NCBI RefSeq assembly: GCF_014898055.3
Contig: NW_023602073.1
Span: 18,461,784-18,525,783 of the forward strand
DNA: 64,000 nt
Source: Talpa occidentalis
Taxonomy: Eukaryota; Chordata; Mammalia; Eulipotyphla; Talpidae
Direction: 5' to 3'
A program made the translations under genes and the position numbers. Under the pieces are notes generated by a model. The model was not told where the DNA came from and did no database searches. It saw nothing but the letters and a program-made list of their open reading frames with translations. This document shows, piece after piece, positions 10,095 to 20,990 of the stretch; the first letter of the stretch is position 1, and every line of letters begins with the position of its first letter.

Positions 10095-13000
10095 ATGGCA
10101 AATACAGATGCTAACATATCAATATTAACTCTAAATGTAAATGGACTAAACTCTTCAATAAAAAGACACAGAATTGCAGGCTGGATTAAGAAACAAAACC
10201 CAAACTTTTGCTGTCTCCAGGAAACACATTAGGTACAAAAGATAAAAATAGACTCAAAGTTAAAGGATGGAAAACAATCCTACAAGCAAATGGACCAAAA
10301 AAGAAAGCAAGGAACAGCTATACTTATATCAGATAAAACAGATTTCAAACTCAAAAAGATGAAAAGAGACCCCAACAGTCACTACATTATGATCAAGGGG
10401 ACAATAATTCAAGTAGAAATAACATTCATTAACATATTCACCAAATGAAGGAGCACCAAAATATATCAGACAACTGTTGTCATCTCTGAAAACAGACATC
10501 AGAGAAAACACATACGTAGTGGGAGACTTCAACACACCACTATCAACAATGGATAGATGAACAAAACAAAAAATAAGTAAAGACACTAAAGCTCTAAATA
10601 AGGACCTAGAGCGCTTGGGCTTAACAGACATCTATAGAACACTAAACACACACACACAAAAAAAAAAACGGAGTACACATTTTTCTCAAGCACACATGGA
10701 TCATTCTCCAGGATCGATCACATACTGGGGCACAAGACAAACATCAACAGATACACCAAGATTGAAATCATACCAACCATCTTTTTTGACCATGAAGGCA
10801 TCAAACTAGAAATAAACCATAAAAAGAAGGCAAGGAACTCTCCTACCTCATGGAGATTGAAAACCACACTACTGGAAGACCACTGGACTAATGAGGAGAT
10901 CAAAGAAGAAATTAAAAAATTTTTTGAATTGAACGACAAGGAGGACAGCAATATCCTAAATGTATGGGATGCAGCAAAAGCAGTAATAAGAGGAAAGTAT
11001 ATAGCAATAGAGGCTCACATCAAGAAACAAGAAAGAACTCAAATAACCTAATCTCAAAGCTCAAAGACCTAGAAAAAGAACAACAAAAAACCCCAAAACC
11101 AATAGAAGAAAAGAAATAATAGAAACCAAAGCAGAAATGAATGAAATTGAAACTAAAACAACAATCCAAAAGATCAATGAAACCAAGAGCTGGTTCTTCG
11201 AAAAAATCAATGAAATAGACAAACCCCTTGCCAGGCTCACAAAGGAAAAAAGGGAGAGAGCACAGATAAACAGGATCATAAATGAAAGAGGAGAAATCAC
11301 AACGGACACAGCAGAAATCAAAAGAATAATCAGTAACTACTATGAACAGTTATATGGAAACAAGTTCAACAATCTAGAGGAGATGGACAAATTCCTACAA
11401 CTCTACAATCACCAAAGCTAGATAAAGAAGAAATAGAACACCTAAACCGATCAATTACCAGCAGCGAAATTGAAATGGTAATCTAAAACCTCCCCAAAAA
11501 CAAAAGCCCAGGACCTGATGGATTTACAAATGAATACCAAACATTTAGAGACGAATTAGTGCCTATCCTTCACAAAATCTTCCAAAAAATTGAGAAGGAA
11601 GGGACAATACCAAACACATTCTATGAAGCCAACATTACACTAATACCAAAACCAAAGAAGGACAACACAAAAAAGGAAAACTATAGGCCAATCTCCCTAG
11701 TGAACACTGATGCAAAAATCCTCAATAAAATTTTAGCTATCAGAATCCAACAATGTATCCATAAGATAATTCACCAGACCAAGTAGGATTCATTCCATGG
11801 ACACAAGGATGGTTCACCATCCGAAAATCAATCAACGTTATCCAACACATCAACAAAAAGAAATATAAAAACCATATGATAATATCAATAGATGCTGAGA
11901 AAGCTTTCAACAAAGTGCAACACCATTCATGATAAAAGCCCTTGAAATTCTTGGGATACAAGCAACATACCTCAACATCATAAAGGCCACATATGACAAG
12001 CCAACAGCCAGTATCATTCTCAATGGTGAAAAGCTGAAAGCAATTCCATTAAGATCAGGAACAAGACAAGGATATCCACTCTCACCACTGCTTTTCAATA
12101 TAATGCTGGAAGTCCTAGCCAGAGCAATAAGACAAGAGAAAGACATTCAAGGAATCCAAATAGGAAAAGAAGAAGTCAAACTATCACTATTTGCAGATGA
12201 TATGACAATATACATAGAGAACCCCAAAATCTCCACAGAAAAACTAATTCAACTCATCAATCAGTTCAGTAAAGTGGCAGGATACAAAATCAACACGCAA
12301 AAGTCAGTAGCCTTCCTATACACAAACAATAAGTCTGAAGAAGAAGAAATAAAAAAAAAACATCCCTTTTATTATCGAAACAAAAAAAATCAAATACTTG
12401 GGAATAAATCTAACAAAAGAGGTAAAGGACCTATACAAAGAAAACTATAAAAACACTGTTAAAAGAAATAGAAGAAGACACAAAGCAATGGAAAGACATC
12501 CCCTGCTCATGGATTGGAAGAATAAACATTATCAAAATGGCCATCCCACCAAAAGCAATATACAGATTCAATGCTATTCCAATAAAAATTTCAATGTCAT
12601 TCTTCAAAGAAATAGAACAATTATTGATGAAATTCAAATGGAATCACCAAAAACCCGGAATAGCCAAAGCTCTCCTGAAAAAAAAAAGAAGGAAATGGAG
12701 GCATCACTCTCCCAGACTTCAAACTGTACTACAAAGCCATAATCATCAAAACTGCATGGTATTGGAACAAGAACGGACACACAGACCAATGGAATCGAAT
12801 AGAAAATCCAGAAATAAACCCACAGATTTATGGTCAACTAATCTTTGGCAAGGGAGAAAAGAATATGCACTGGAGCAAAGAAAGTTTGCTCACTAAATGG
12901 TGCTGGGAAAACTGGGTTGCTAAATGCAAAAGAATGAAGCTTGACTACTACCTAACACCCTGCACAAAAACCAACTCAAAATGGATTAAAGAACTAGACA

Positions 13001-13944
13001 TAAGACCTGAAACTATAAAATACATAGAAATATAGGTGAAACAATACATAATATGCACATCAATGACATATTTACAGACACATCACCCAAAGCAGTCATA
13101 GTGAAGGCAAAAATAAACAGCTGGGACTACATCAAATTAAAGAGCTTCTGCAACGCAAAAGAAACAATAAGAAAAACAAAGAGAAACCCCACTGACTGGG
13201 AGAACATTTTTGCACACAACACTAATGATAAAGGACTGATCACAAAAATCTACAAAGAGCTGATGAGACTCAACAAAAACAAAGAAACTAATCCAGTCAA
13301 AAAATGGGCAGAAGAGCTAAAAAGAAACTTCTCTGAAGAGGAATTGCAAATGGCCAACAGCATATGAGAAAATGTTCAACATCACTTGTAATCAGGGAAA
13401 TGCAAATCAAGACTACAATATGATACCATCTTACACCAGTGAGAATGGCACATATTAAAAAAACTAGCAACAACAAATGTTGGTGAGGTTGTGGAGAGAA
13501 AGGAACTCTCCTGCACTGTGGTGGGTGTGCAAACTGGTCCAACCACTATGGGGAGCTGTGTGGAGATTTCTTGACCTACTAAACATAGAGCTTCCATATG
13601 ATCCAGCAATTCCACTCCTAAGTATTTAACCAGAGGACACAGAAACATCAATTCTAAAGAGCACCTGCACCCCTATGTTTATAGCAGCACTGTTTACAAT
13701 AGCTAAGCTTTGGAAACAACTCAAATGCCCAAAAATAGATGACTGGATCAAGAAGATGTGGTACATATACACCATGGAATATTACTCAGCATTCAAAAAA
13801 GATAAACACATGCCATTTGCAGCAACATGGATGGCACTGGAAGGGATCATGCTCAGCGAAATAAGCCAGAAAGAAAAAGAAAAATACCGGATGGTCTCAC
13901 TCAGCAGGAATCTAGAAAACCTAAATAAGGGACCAGGAAAATGA
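10095..13944 (+). pseudogene. LINE-1 ORF2 (endonuclease/reverse transcriptase), many frameshifts
   Basis: ORF2p supplies the APE-type endonuclease and reverse transcriptase for L1 mobilisation. The start ATG at 10,095 leads into the typical MANTDANISILTLNVNGLN. Reverse transcriptase motifs are visible in pieces: [18 protein letters not shown] near 11,680, [18 protein letters not shown] near 12,060, and the catalytic FADD at about 12,190-12,201. The C-terminal end (YYSAFKKDKHMPFAATWMALEGIMLSEISQ) closes at a stop at 13,944. At least eight frame changes or stops separate these segments, so no functional protein can be made. Confidence 0.9.
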
Positions 13945-14096
13945 ATAAGTATAAGAAAAAATATATCAAAATAAACAACTGTGAACCAGAGACACTCTAT
14001 GGGGGGGTGGGGGGCAGGGAAAGGAGGGCTTGGGGTCAAAATAAGGGGGTTGTAATTGTATGGGGAATACAAAAATAAAATTTAAATTAAAAAATA

Positions 14097-15245
14097 TAAA
14101 GTAAAATTTATATGCAATCGTAACAGACCTAAAATAGTTAAAGCAATCCTGACCTCATAAAGCACCAGTAACTTGAGCAACATATTGGAATAAAAATACA
14201 CACAGACATCAATAGAACAGAACCAAACTCCCAGGAAAAAGTTCATGCATACATCAATACCTAGTGATTGATATACGAACAACGAATCTCCCAGAGAGAA
14301 AGGAGAAAATGTCTAGCAAATTATGATGGGAAAACTATATGAGCATATGTAAAAAGAATGAAACTGAATCACTCTTTATCTCCATGCACAAAAAAGAAGT
14401 CAAAATGGAGTAAAGACTAAGACATAAGGCCTGCAACAATAAAACATCGATGAGAATATTGGTGATACATTCAATGGCATCCACAACAAGGGCATTTTGG
14501 GAGACTTGACATCTATGGCAAGGGAAATAAAAAGATAGGTAATGGGGTGAACTCAATTTAAAAAGTTTTTAAACAGCAAAATAAAAGCTTAAGGAGATAA
14601 AATGACATCCTACTGAATGGGAGTAAATATGCATGTTACAGAAGTCACATTGGATTGATATCCAAGATATAAAACACACTCAACAGAGCAACAAAAACCA
14701 AAAAACCTCAGTTGATGAACAGACATGTCAGAAGACAGCACACCCAAAAGTATATCTAGACGACCATAGGTGTTTGGAGAAAGGTTCACCACAGCTTTGA
14801 TAAAGGTCAAAGTAGGTCAAAAATACACCCCTCAGAATGGCTCTTACTGAAAAGCTCCCCTAATGCAAGTGCTGGAGAAGACCAGGAGAAAGGACTAACA
14901 CACTTTTGGCGGGAATGTAAACGAGTGCTGCCATTTTGGAAAGCAGTATGGATTTATCTTTAAAAACAAAATGATCAAAAATGGTAAATGGTGCAGCAAT
15001 CTCATCTTTGGGCATTTATTCAAAGAACATGAAACCACCAACTCAAAAATTACATGGACGGCAATGTTTATTGCTGCACTACCCACAAAAGTTAGCATCT
15101 GGAAACAAGTGCCCACTGATAGGAGACTGGGTTAAGAAGATGAAATATAAGGAATACTATTCAGCCCCTAGGAAAGAGGAAATGTCACTATTTACAGTAA
15201 AATAGAAGAATGGAGGGAATTTCATGTAGTAAGCAAGTTGGAATA
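14097..15245 (+). mobile_element. Old plus-strand LINE-1 3' fragment
   Basis: Diverged ORF2 3' sequence: AGTTAAAGCAATCCTGACCTC, then GGGAGACTTGACATC and GGAATACTATTCAGCCCCTAG. It has no intact frame and ends near the left edge of duplicon unit U1. Confidence 0.7.
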
Positions 15246-15577
15246 GCAAGGGAAAATACTGGACATTATGCCTCCATTCCCTTCTTTATTTTTCAGGAGA
15301 GCTTGAAAAACGTGCTTTTGAACAAGACTCAAAATTACAAAGGTTCTGAAAGGATGGAACTAGCTCACCCACCTGAAGTCAGGGGGTTGGATGGGGACCT
15401 GGGGGCCATTCATGTCACCCACGTGGGGGGGTGTGGTGGCCTCGGTCACTGAGGGGCAGCTGGATCTAGGACTGGAATTGGAAAAGATGTAGGTGCCCAG
15501 CTGTTGGGGGAGGGGTGAGGACAGCTGGGGTCAGTGCGGGGTTGCTGTCTAGCAGGGCTGGTGCAGGCGGGTCCCAC

Positions 15578-15746
15578 TCAAGCAGGGTAGATTGGAGGCG
15601 ACTCCGCTGTTACATTCCTGCCACAGGCCGCTGTGGCCCTCGTGGTGCTGGATCCAGTAGCTGGAGGCAGTGGAGAGAACGGTGACCAGTGTGGCTAAGA
15701 AGCCCAGAATGGTGCCCTGGTTCTGGAGGCTCCGCTTCACCCCCTT
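15578..15746 (-). pseudogene. CLDND2: CLDND2 exon 1, start codon lost (U1)
   Basis: The minus strand reads GVKRSLQNQGTILGFLATLVTVLSTASSYWIQHHEGHSGLWQECNSGVASNLPC, close to the first exon of human CLDND2, a four-transmembrane claudin-domain protein (first transmembrane helix, then the W...GLW...C claudin signature). The codon where the start should be is AAG (15,746-15,744) instead of ATG; otherwise the frame is open. The final codon before the donor is changed (CCTGCTTGA against CCTGCCAGA in the other units). Exons 2 and 3 of this unit are deleted, so the copy is dead. Confidence 0.85.
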
Positions 15747-15747
15747 C

Positions 15748-17336
15748 CAGGGAGCCTGTCTTCAGGGCCACAGGGGCAGGATAGGCCAAGGGCCTGCCCC
15801 AGCTTCTGGGAGCTTCTTCCCCAGGTCCCTCTACTGCCAGAGACCCCTTCCGCTGGTCACTCTGTATCCCAGATGCCACCCCAGCACCCAGGCCCCTACT
15901 GGGAATCTGGAAAGTCTCCTCCCTCAGGGTTCCTCCCTCCCCCTCCCTAAGGCTCCCACTGGGGATGAGGACTTGCTCCCCAGGAGTCCCCGCTTGCGAA
16001 GCTTCTTGTCTCCCAGAGACCTCTACCCCCTTTGGTCTGTCCAGTGCCCCCTCTCCCCCACACACACCCAACTAAGTGACTCACACCCCCCTCCCAGATC
16101 TCAGACACAGCGCCCAGGGTGGTGGGGGAAGGGAGACTAGGTCTCTGTGAGGCCACAGGGGTTCCAGAACCCTCTCCCCCAGTGGCCATTTAGGAGAAAA
16201 AACACACACACACCCTCGCACCCCCACCCCTCCTTTGCAGGTGACAGCTCAGAAACACACAGCAGGTCTGGGCCCTGACTGTCTAGACCTTGGTCCTCTG
16301 GAAACTGCTCTGCCCTGACCCCAAACTCTCCTGAGGTGGCTCAGCCCTCCCAGGCCCCTGCAGCTCCGCCCTCCTCCCTCCACCTCTCAGAGCCCATGTT
16401 CCTCCAGGCCCCTCCTGCTCCATGCAGTGCCTCTCCCCGAGAGCTCACCCCCAGCTCCAGCCCTGGTCAGCTGCCTCCCACACCCTCTGATCCTCAGCCT
16501 CCTCTCAGCTGAGCCGGGCGAGTCCCCCACAGCAGGGATGGCTCCCGCACTTAGCCTGGGGGCCCCAGAACCCCTGGGCACTTACATGTGCCCCCTCCTG
16601 CCTGTCACCCCGAATTGCCCTTGGAACTCGGATTCTGGTTCCTTCCACCCCCTGAACGTCCTGGTTTCCTCTCCTGTCCATCTAGTGCCTGGCCCCAGGC
16701 AGGCCCCTTGCGGGCCCACCCGTCTCCTGTGGGACCCACTGAGTCACCAAGTTCCTCCCTCACCTCCCAGCCTCCTGTGCGTGTCCCAGAGGGGGCTTTC
16801 TGGTACCCCAAGAAGATGCTCCCCTCCCTGATAACATTCTCCTAGCTCCCAGCTACCTCGGGAGAGAATCAGTTTGGAGTCACAGCTCTCTGTCCATCCT
16901 CACTTCCCACCCGCCCCACCCCCCCCATTCTAGCCACAGAGCTCTTGTCTGCCTCCCCTAAAAACAGCTGGTCTTTCCACAGCTCTCCCTTTGGGTGCCT
17001 CCATCTGATTACCTTTTCTTGGCCCCAGAAGTCCCTAAGTACCTCTCTCTGCACCCTCAGATATGATCAGCCTATCTCAGCACCCTCCTGCACTTTGTGC
17101 CCCCTCTGAACTTGGGGACCCTGTGGGCAGGAAGAGGAGGGGTGTGCCTGACTCCTCTACGGGGCCCCGAGTCCGCGCCATGAGGCCGGCCAGCCCTGGC
17201 TTCTGTCACCACCCAATCAATCTCAGAATAACCACATTCAGTGAATTTTCCTTGACTGGGTGAAGAAACAAACGAGGATATTGGGACAGCAGGAGGGGCA
17301 GGAGTCCTGGGCTTTTTTTTTTTTTTTTTTAGATTT
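15748..17336. other. CLDND2-NKG7 intergenic DNA (U1)
   Basis: C-rich unique sequence, also present in U2 (24,650-26,261), U3 (36,170-37,784) and U4 (43,437-45,049). A short CA run lies near 16,200. Several pyrimidine-rich open frames cross it but none resembles a known protein. On the minus strand this is the DNA downstream of NKG7 and upstream of CLDND2. Confidence 0.6.
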
Positions 17337-17605
17337 TTATTTTTTAAGATTTATTTATACATGCACTGGGTACAGTCAGAAGCACGGGAGGGTGAGAGAA
17401 TTCACCAGAGCCAGGGCGGAGAGCAGAGCAGGCAGAAGGACGGAAGTACACTGCTGAGGGGAGCAGCGGGCAGCAGGAGGGGTCTGCGCGCCATGCGGGA
17501 CCCTCCTCCGGTGGCCAGGGAGCAGCCGGGGATCGAACCTGCGCCGCAGAGGCTGCGGGCAGCTTTGCAACCCAGCGCTCAACAGTTGCGCCACTGGGGA
17601 GGCCC
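17337..17605 (-). repeat. tRNA-derived SINE shared by U1 and U2 only
   Basis: Full-length reverse copy between two CTCGTCTTTTTT-like flanks (the left one partly lost). U3 and U4 lack it at the same site; U2 has it at 26,262-26,546. Confidence 0.85.
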
Positions 17606-17611
17606 TCGTCT

Positions 17612-17795
17612 TTTTTTTAAGGATTGATTTATTAATGCATGCAAGAACCGGGGTACGTGGCAGAGGTGTGGAGACCGAGAGGATTCACAAGAGACAGGGT
17701 GGGGAGCAGAACAGGCAGATGTACTGAAATACACTGCTGAGGAGAGCAGCGGGGAGGAGAGGTCTGCTGCGCCTTGTGGGTAGCTCCCTGGCCAG
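17612..17795 (-). repeat. tRNA-derived SINE, 5' part lost, fused to NKG7 exon 1 (U1)
   Basis: The A-tail side (GGATTGATTTATTAATGCATG) and body are intact up to GTAGCTCCCTGGCCAG, after which NKG7 exon 1 starts at once. The shared bases CTGGCCAG (17,788-17,795) mark the junction. Confidence 0.9.
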
Positions 17796-18025
17796 AGGCC
17801 TGAGTGAGATGAAAATCCAGGTCCAGTGCCCACGACCCAGAAATCTATGCTCACAGCCACCAGGATGGAGATGCGGCCCAGGCAGGCGGCCAGCAGGGCC
17901 AGGGGCTGGCAGAGTTCCATGGTGCTTCTGCTGAGGGACTGTGCTCTGGGCTCCCCTGAGCTCCTAGAAGAGAACCCAGGAGGAAGGAGTGGCTTTGAAG
18001 ACAAGGTGGGTTTGCTTTCACCCAT
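17788..18025 (-). pseudogene. NKG7: NKG7 exon 1 fused to SINE, exons 2-4 deleted (U1)
   Basis: NKG7 is a four-transmembrane granule-membrane protein of NK and T cells. Here the ATG at 17,920 opens MELCQPLALLAACLGRISILVAVSIDFWVVGTGPGFSSHSGLWPG: first helix, then the GLW motif of the first outer loop. Translation then continues into reverse SINE sequence for another 68 codons before a stop at 17,579. The splice donor and exons 2-4 are gone. An in-frame upstream ATG lies at 18,025. The position matching the TATA-like box of the U3 copy reads TTCACA on the plus strand, so that box is lost. It is best called a pseudogene; a chimeric short protein is possible but unproven. Confidence 0.85.
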
Positions 18026-20065
18026 TTTGTGGCACCTGCCTTCACACCCTCTTCTCAGTGTGTCAGGGAGAGCGTGAGGGTGTCATGTTGTGACATGATA
18101 TGTGGTTGACTGGAGGGTTGTGTGTGTCAGGCTGTATATCCAGTGCCTGGAGCTCGAACCACCCCCTGAAGCTCAAATCATCTGGGGGTCCTGGAAGAGG
18201 TAAGAGACTTGGGGCCCCAGCGGTGTATGTGCTGGGCTCTGAGTTAAATCGAAGGGGGATGTGGCAGAAGGGACAGTTGGGGGCAATGCGTCATACTTTC
18301 CTGTGGGTTCTGCAACTCAAGAGTCTTCATAAAAAGAAGGGGCTGGGGCCAGGGTGCCTGAGGCTGAAGACAGAAGACCTGGGACCGAGACTCCAGGTCC
18401 CAATGGAGGAAGGGGTGGAGGGGAGCTCCCACTCCCAGGTCCCTGGTTGGAGCTGAGGGCCCTGGCAGGTGGAGAACCACATGACCGCTTCTGAACATGC
18501 TGATATCCTGCCAGTAAGTCTCTTCCTACACAGCTCTGCTCCGGGCTGGGGGGGGGGCTTGGGGAGTCTGGGGGGGCTCCCCAGGGTGAGAGGGGAGACT
18601 CCAAGGCCAGCCTCCCCATCCTAGCACCAGGTGCGGGCCACACCTCACCTGATAGCAGGTGTGTGTTTAGGTGCATAGCCAGGTGAGACATGGCACCTGG
18701 ACTTCTAGGAAGCTGAGCGTGACGCAGAAGTGAAGCTGTCGTGAAGGCTGAGTCTGCAGTCCCGGGACAGCTGGCCCCGGGGAGGCCAAAGCGCTGCTCG
18801 CCCAGGGCACGCCCTCCCCGGTGAGCTGACCGCCTCTGCTGCCCACACGCTCGCCAGGCCCATGGCAGCAGAGCCAGACCGGGGCAAAAAAGGCTGGATC
18901 ATTGGGTGGGTCCAACTGAACACCGATCTAGGGTGAGTCCCCTGATGAACTCGCAACCCCCACCCATGTCTCCAGTCTTAACAAGGTTTTCCACTCATCA
19001 GTCCCTGGGATGCAGAGTACATCAGTCAGCGCCTGCCCCCTCCCTTCCCGGTCTCCCCTGGTGTCGTACACCCGCTACCCCAGGGCCATCGAGTGTCCTG
19101 CTCTTGGCTAAGGTGAAGGAAGCCTTGTACACCCAGTCATGGGGAGTTTCCTTTTGTTCTTTGCTCCATTTGCTACCTTGACTGTAAGCCCGTGCTCCCA
19201 GAGGCTGGACCTGCTGCGCCTTGATGCTGCCCAGGCGAGGGAGGCAGTGGCTCTGGTCGTGGGTGGTGGTGGGAGCCAGGCTGGAAGAGACGTCGAGTGC
19301 CTCCGCGAGCGCAGCAGCTCAGGCTGCTGTGGTGCTGTGAGCCGGGGATCCCGTCCCTGGGCCCGCCTCTCAGCCCAAACAGCTTGGGCAGCCCAGTGCC
19401 AGCCTCGCGCTCTGGGAGCTCAGCGGGCTAGAGAAGCAGCCTTGGGCAGGGACTGTGGTTGGGACGGGATCACAAATGGGAAGTAGGTTCTGTATCAAAA
19501 TCAGGACATTCTCTGGGGCACTGCCCCTGTTCAGATCCAAGGGCTTTCAATTCTGGCTCGTGACCGCGTTTCCTTCCCGTCTGGGTTTCCGTGCAGGGTG
19601 GGGTGAGACAGGCCTTTCGTGGATCAGTCTCGGGCTAGAAGTAAAAGAGCCTTACGTGAGGCGCCTCGGTGGTCCTGTCTGCTCTCCCCCAGTCTTCGGC
19701 CGTCCTCTGCTGGCCTCGGGATCAAGCTCGTCAGCCCCGCTCTGCACCCTTCTCTCCTCGTTCCCTACGTCCTGCATGCTAACTCTGTGCACCTCTTTCT
19801 CCAGAAGTAGCCCCCAGTTGATAGTCTCCCTGATGTGGCCGTGTGGGCTTGAGTTTAGAGCAGCGGAGACGGGCACTTAACTCCTTCAGCCCGCACGGGC
19901 TGTCCCACCCTGGTGTTGCTCTCAATACGTTCAGTGGTGGCTTTTTCTCCCCTGCCCACCAGGATTTGGCTCTTAATATGTGAGTTATTCATCCTTTCAT
20001 CTTCATGGTGGTCTTCTCCAGGTGCACTTGGGTTATGAGTATGTGGAGAGGGAGAGCCTGATCTC
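18026..20065. other. NKG7 5' flanking DNA (U1)
   Basis: About 2 kb repeated in all units (U2 28,219-30,287; U3 38,930-40,575; U4 45,461-47,564; U5 49,000-49,900). It is C/G-rich with several mid-length open frames, none recognised. Blocks such as AAGCTGTCGTGAAGGCTGAG (about 18,735) and TCATGGGGAGTTTCC (about 19,137) are nearly invariant between units. No SINE or L1 is seen inside. Confidence 0.6.
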
Positions 20066-20072
20066 TTTGCTG

Positions 20073-20275
20073 AGCATGATCCCTTCCAGCGCCATCCATG
20101 TTGCTGCAAATTGCATGTCTTTCTCTTTTTTGAATGCTGAGTAATATTCCATGGTGTATATGTACCACATCTTCTTGATCCAGTCATCTGTTTTTGGGCA
20201 TTTGGGTTGTTTCCAAAGCTTTGCTATTTTGTAAATTGTGCTGAAAAGCTGCATTTCTCTTGTAGCCTTCAAGAT
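20073..20275 (-). mobile_element. LINE-1 fragment at the U1/U2 junction
   Basis: Inverted L1 ORF2 end (TGTTGCTGCAAATTGCATG, ATATTCCATGGTGTATATG). It begins exactly at the TTTGCTG that ends U1 and matches L1 sequence at 31,556-31,735 at the left of U3. Confidence 0.85.
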
Positions 20276-20304
20276 TTTATTTTTGTTTGTAATTCTTTTT
20301 TTTT

Positions 20305-20600
20305 TAAATATTTATTTTTATTTTTCTATTTGTTTGTTTACTTCTTTATTTATATGAGCACTGGGTACAGTCAGAAGCGTGGGAGGGTGAGAGAATTCAC
20401 CAGAGCCAGAGCGGGGAGCAGAACAGGCAGAAGGACCAACGTACACTGCTGAGGGGAGCAGCAGGTGGCAGGAGAGGTCTGCGCGCCATGCGGGACCCTC
20501 TTCTGGTGGCCTGGGAGCAGCCAGGGATCGAACCGGCACTGCAGAGGCTGCAGGCAGCCTTGCAACCCAGCGCTCAACCTCTGCGCCACCAGGGAGGCCC
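20305..20600 (-). repeat. tRNA-derived SINE (left end of U2)
   Basis: Full-length reverse copy ending TGCGCCACCAGGGAGGCCC. The same insertion is present in U3 at 31,783-32,075 and absent from U4. Confidence 0.85.
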
Positions 20601-20990
20601 TATTTTGTGATTCTTGATCATTTGATTTCATTGCGTGTCTGTTGATATATTTCTCTTCATTCTACTTGGGATTTATTAAGCTTCATGAACTTGTAGTTTT
20701 CCTTATCAAGCAGAGGAAGATGACACAGTTGGTTCTCACGAGCTTTCCGCTCCCTTGTGCCTCTTCTCCCTTTATTAGGAGTGTCGGTTTGCTTGCTAGT
20801 GCCCGTGAGTCCCTCAGGCATTCTTCACCGCTTTTGGTTTTTTTTTTTTTTTTTGCTTCTCTAACTAGATAATTTAATTGTGTCCTCAAGTTTTCTCCTT
20901 CTTTCTCCTGCTTGACTAAGTCTGTTACTGCCCATTCTAATTCATCCGGTTGTGCTGCAGCCCAGGAGGCTGGTGCCTGCCTTCCCATCC
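20601..20990. repeat. AT-rich old-repeat-like segment, also in U3 and U4
   Basis: Contains CTACTTGGGATTTATTAAGC and a long T-run near 20,840; it resembles an old L1 3' end, not firmly assigned. Equivalents lie at 32,076-32,450 and 41,890-42,280. Confidence 0.45.

Larger units (their letters stand above)
7592..14096 (+). mobile_element. Nearly full-length LINE-1, coding regions broken
   Basis: About 6.5 kb with the normal order: 5' UTR (about 7,592-9,004), ORF1 (9,005-10,024), ORF2 (10,095-13,944), and a 3' UTR with a G-run (near 14,000) and an A-rich AATAAAATTTAAATT end. It sits between a minus-strand L1 fragment and a plus-strand L1 fragment. I could not find a clear target duplication. Frameshifts and stops in both ORFs mean it is an immobile relic, although relatively young by its high similarity to the L1 ends at 26.6-27.8 kb and 31.3-31.7 kb. 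Confidence 0.9.
15342..20072 (-). repeat. Duplicon unit U1 (CLDND2 exon 1, truncated NKG7, NKG7 5' flank)
   Basis: First of five tandem copies. It starts abruptly at AAAGGTTCTGAAAGGATGG beside L1 sequence. It contains CLDND2 exon 1 (15,578-15,746), about 1.5 kb between CLDND2 and NKG7, a SINE pair, NKG7 exon 1 fused to a SINE, and about 2 kb of NKG7 upstream DNA. It lacks ETFB exon 1 and CLDND2 exons 2-3. It ends at TTTGCTG (20,066-20,072), where L1 sequence begins. Confidence 0.9.

Noticed and set aside
5460..15245. Minus- and plus-strand L1 pieces on either side of the young L1 as one twin-primed insertion
   Set aside because: Both pieces cover the same 3' half of L1, whereas twin priming gives two adjoining, non-overlapping halves. 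They are separate insertions.
19139..19486. 115-codon open frame repeated in all units (MGSFLLFFAPFATLTV...)
   Set aside because: It is conserved only because the units are recent copies. Small indels between units change the C-terminal frame, and no family is recognised.
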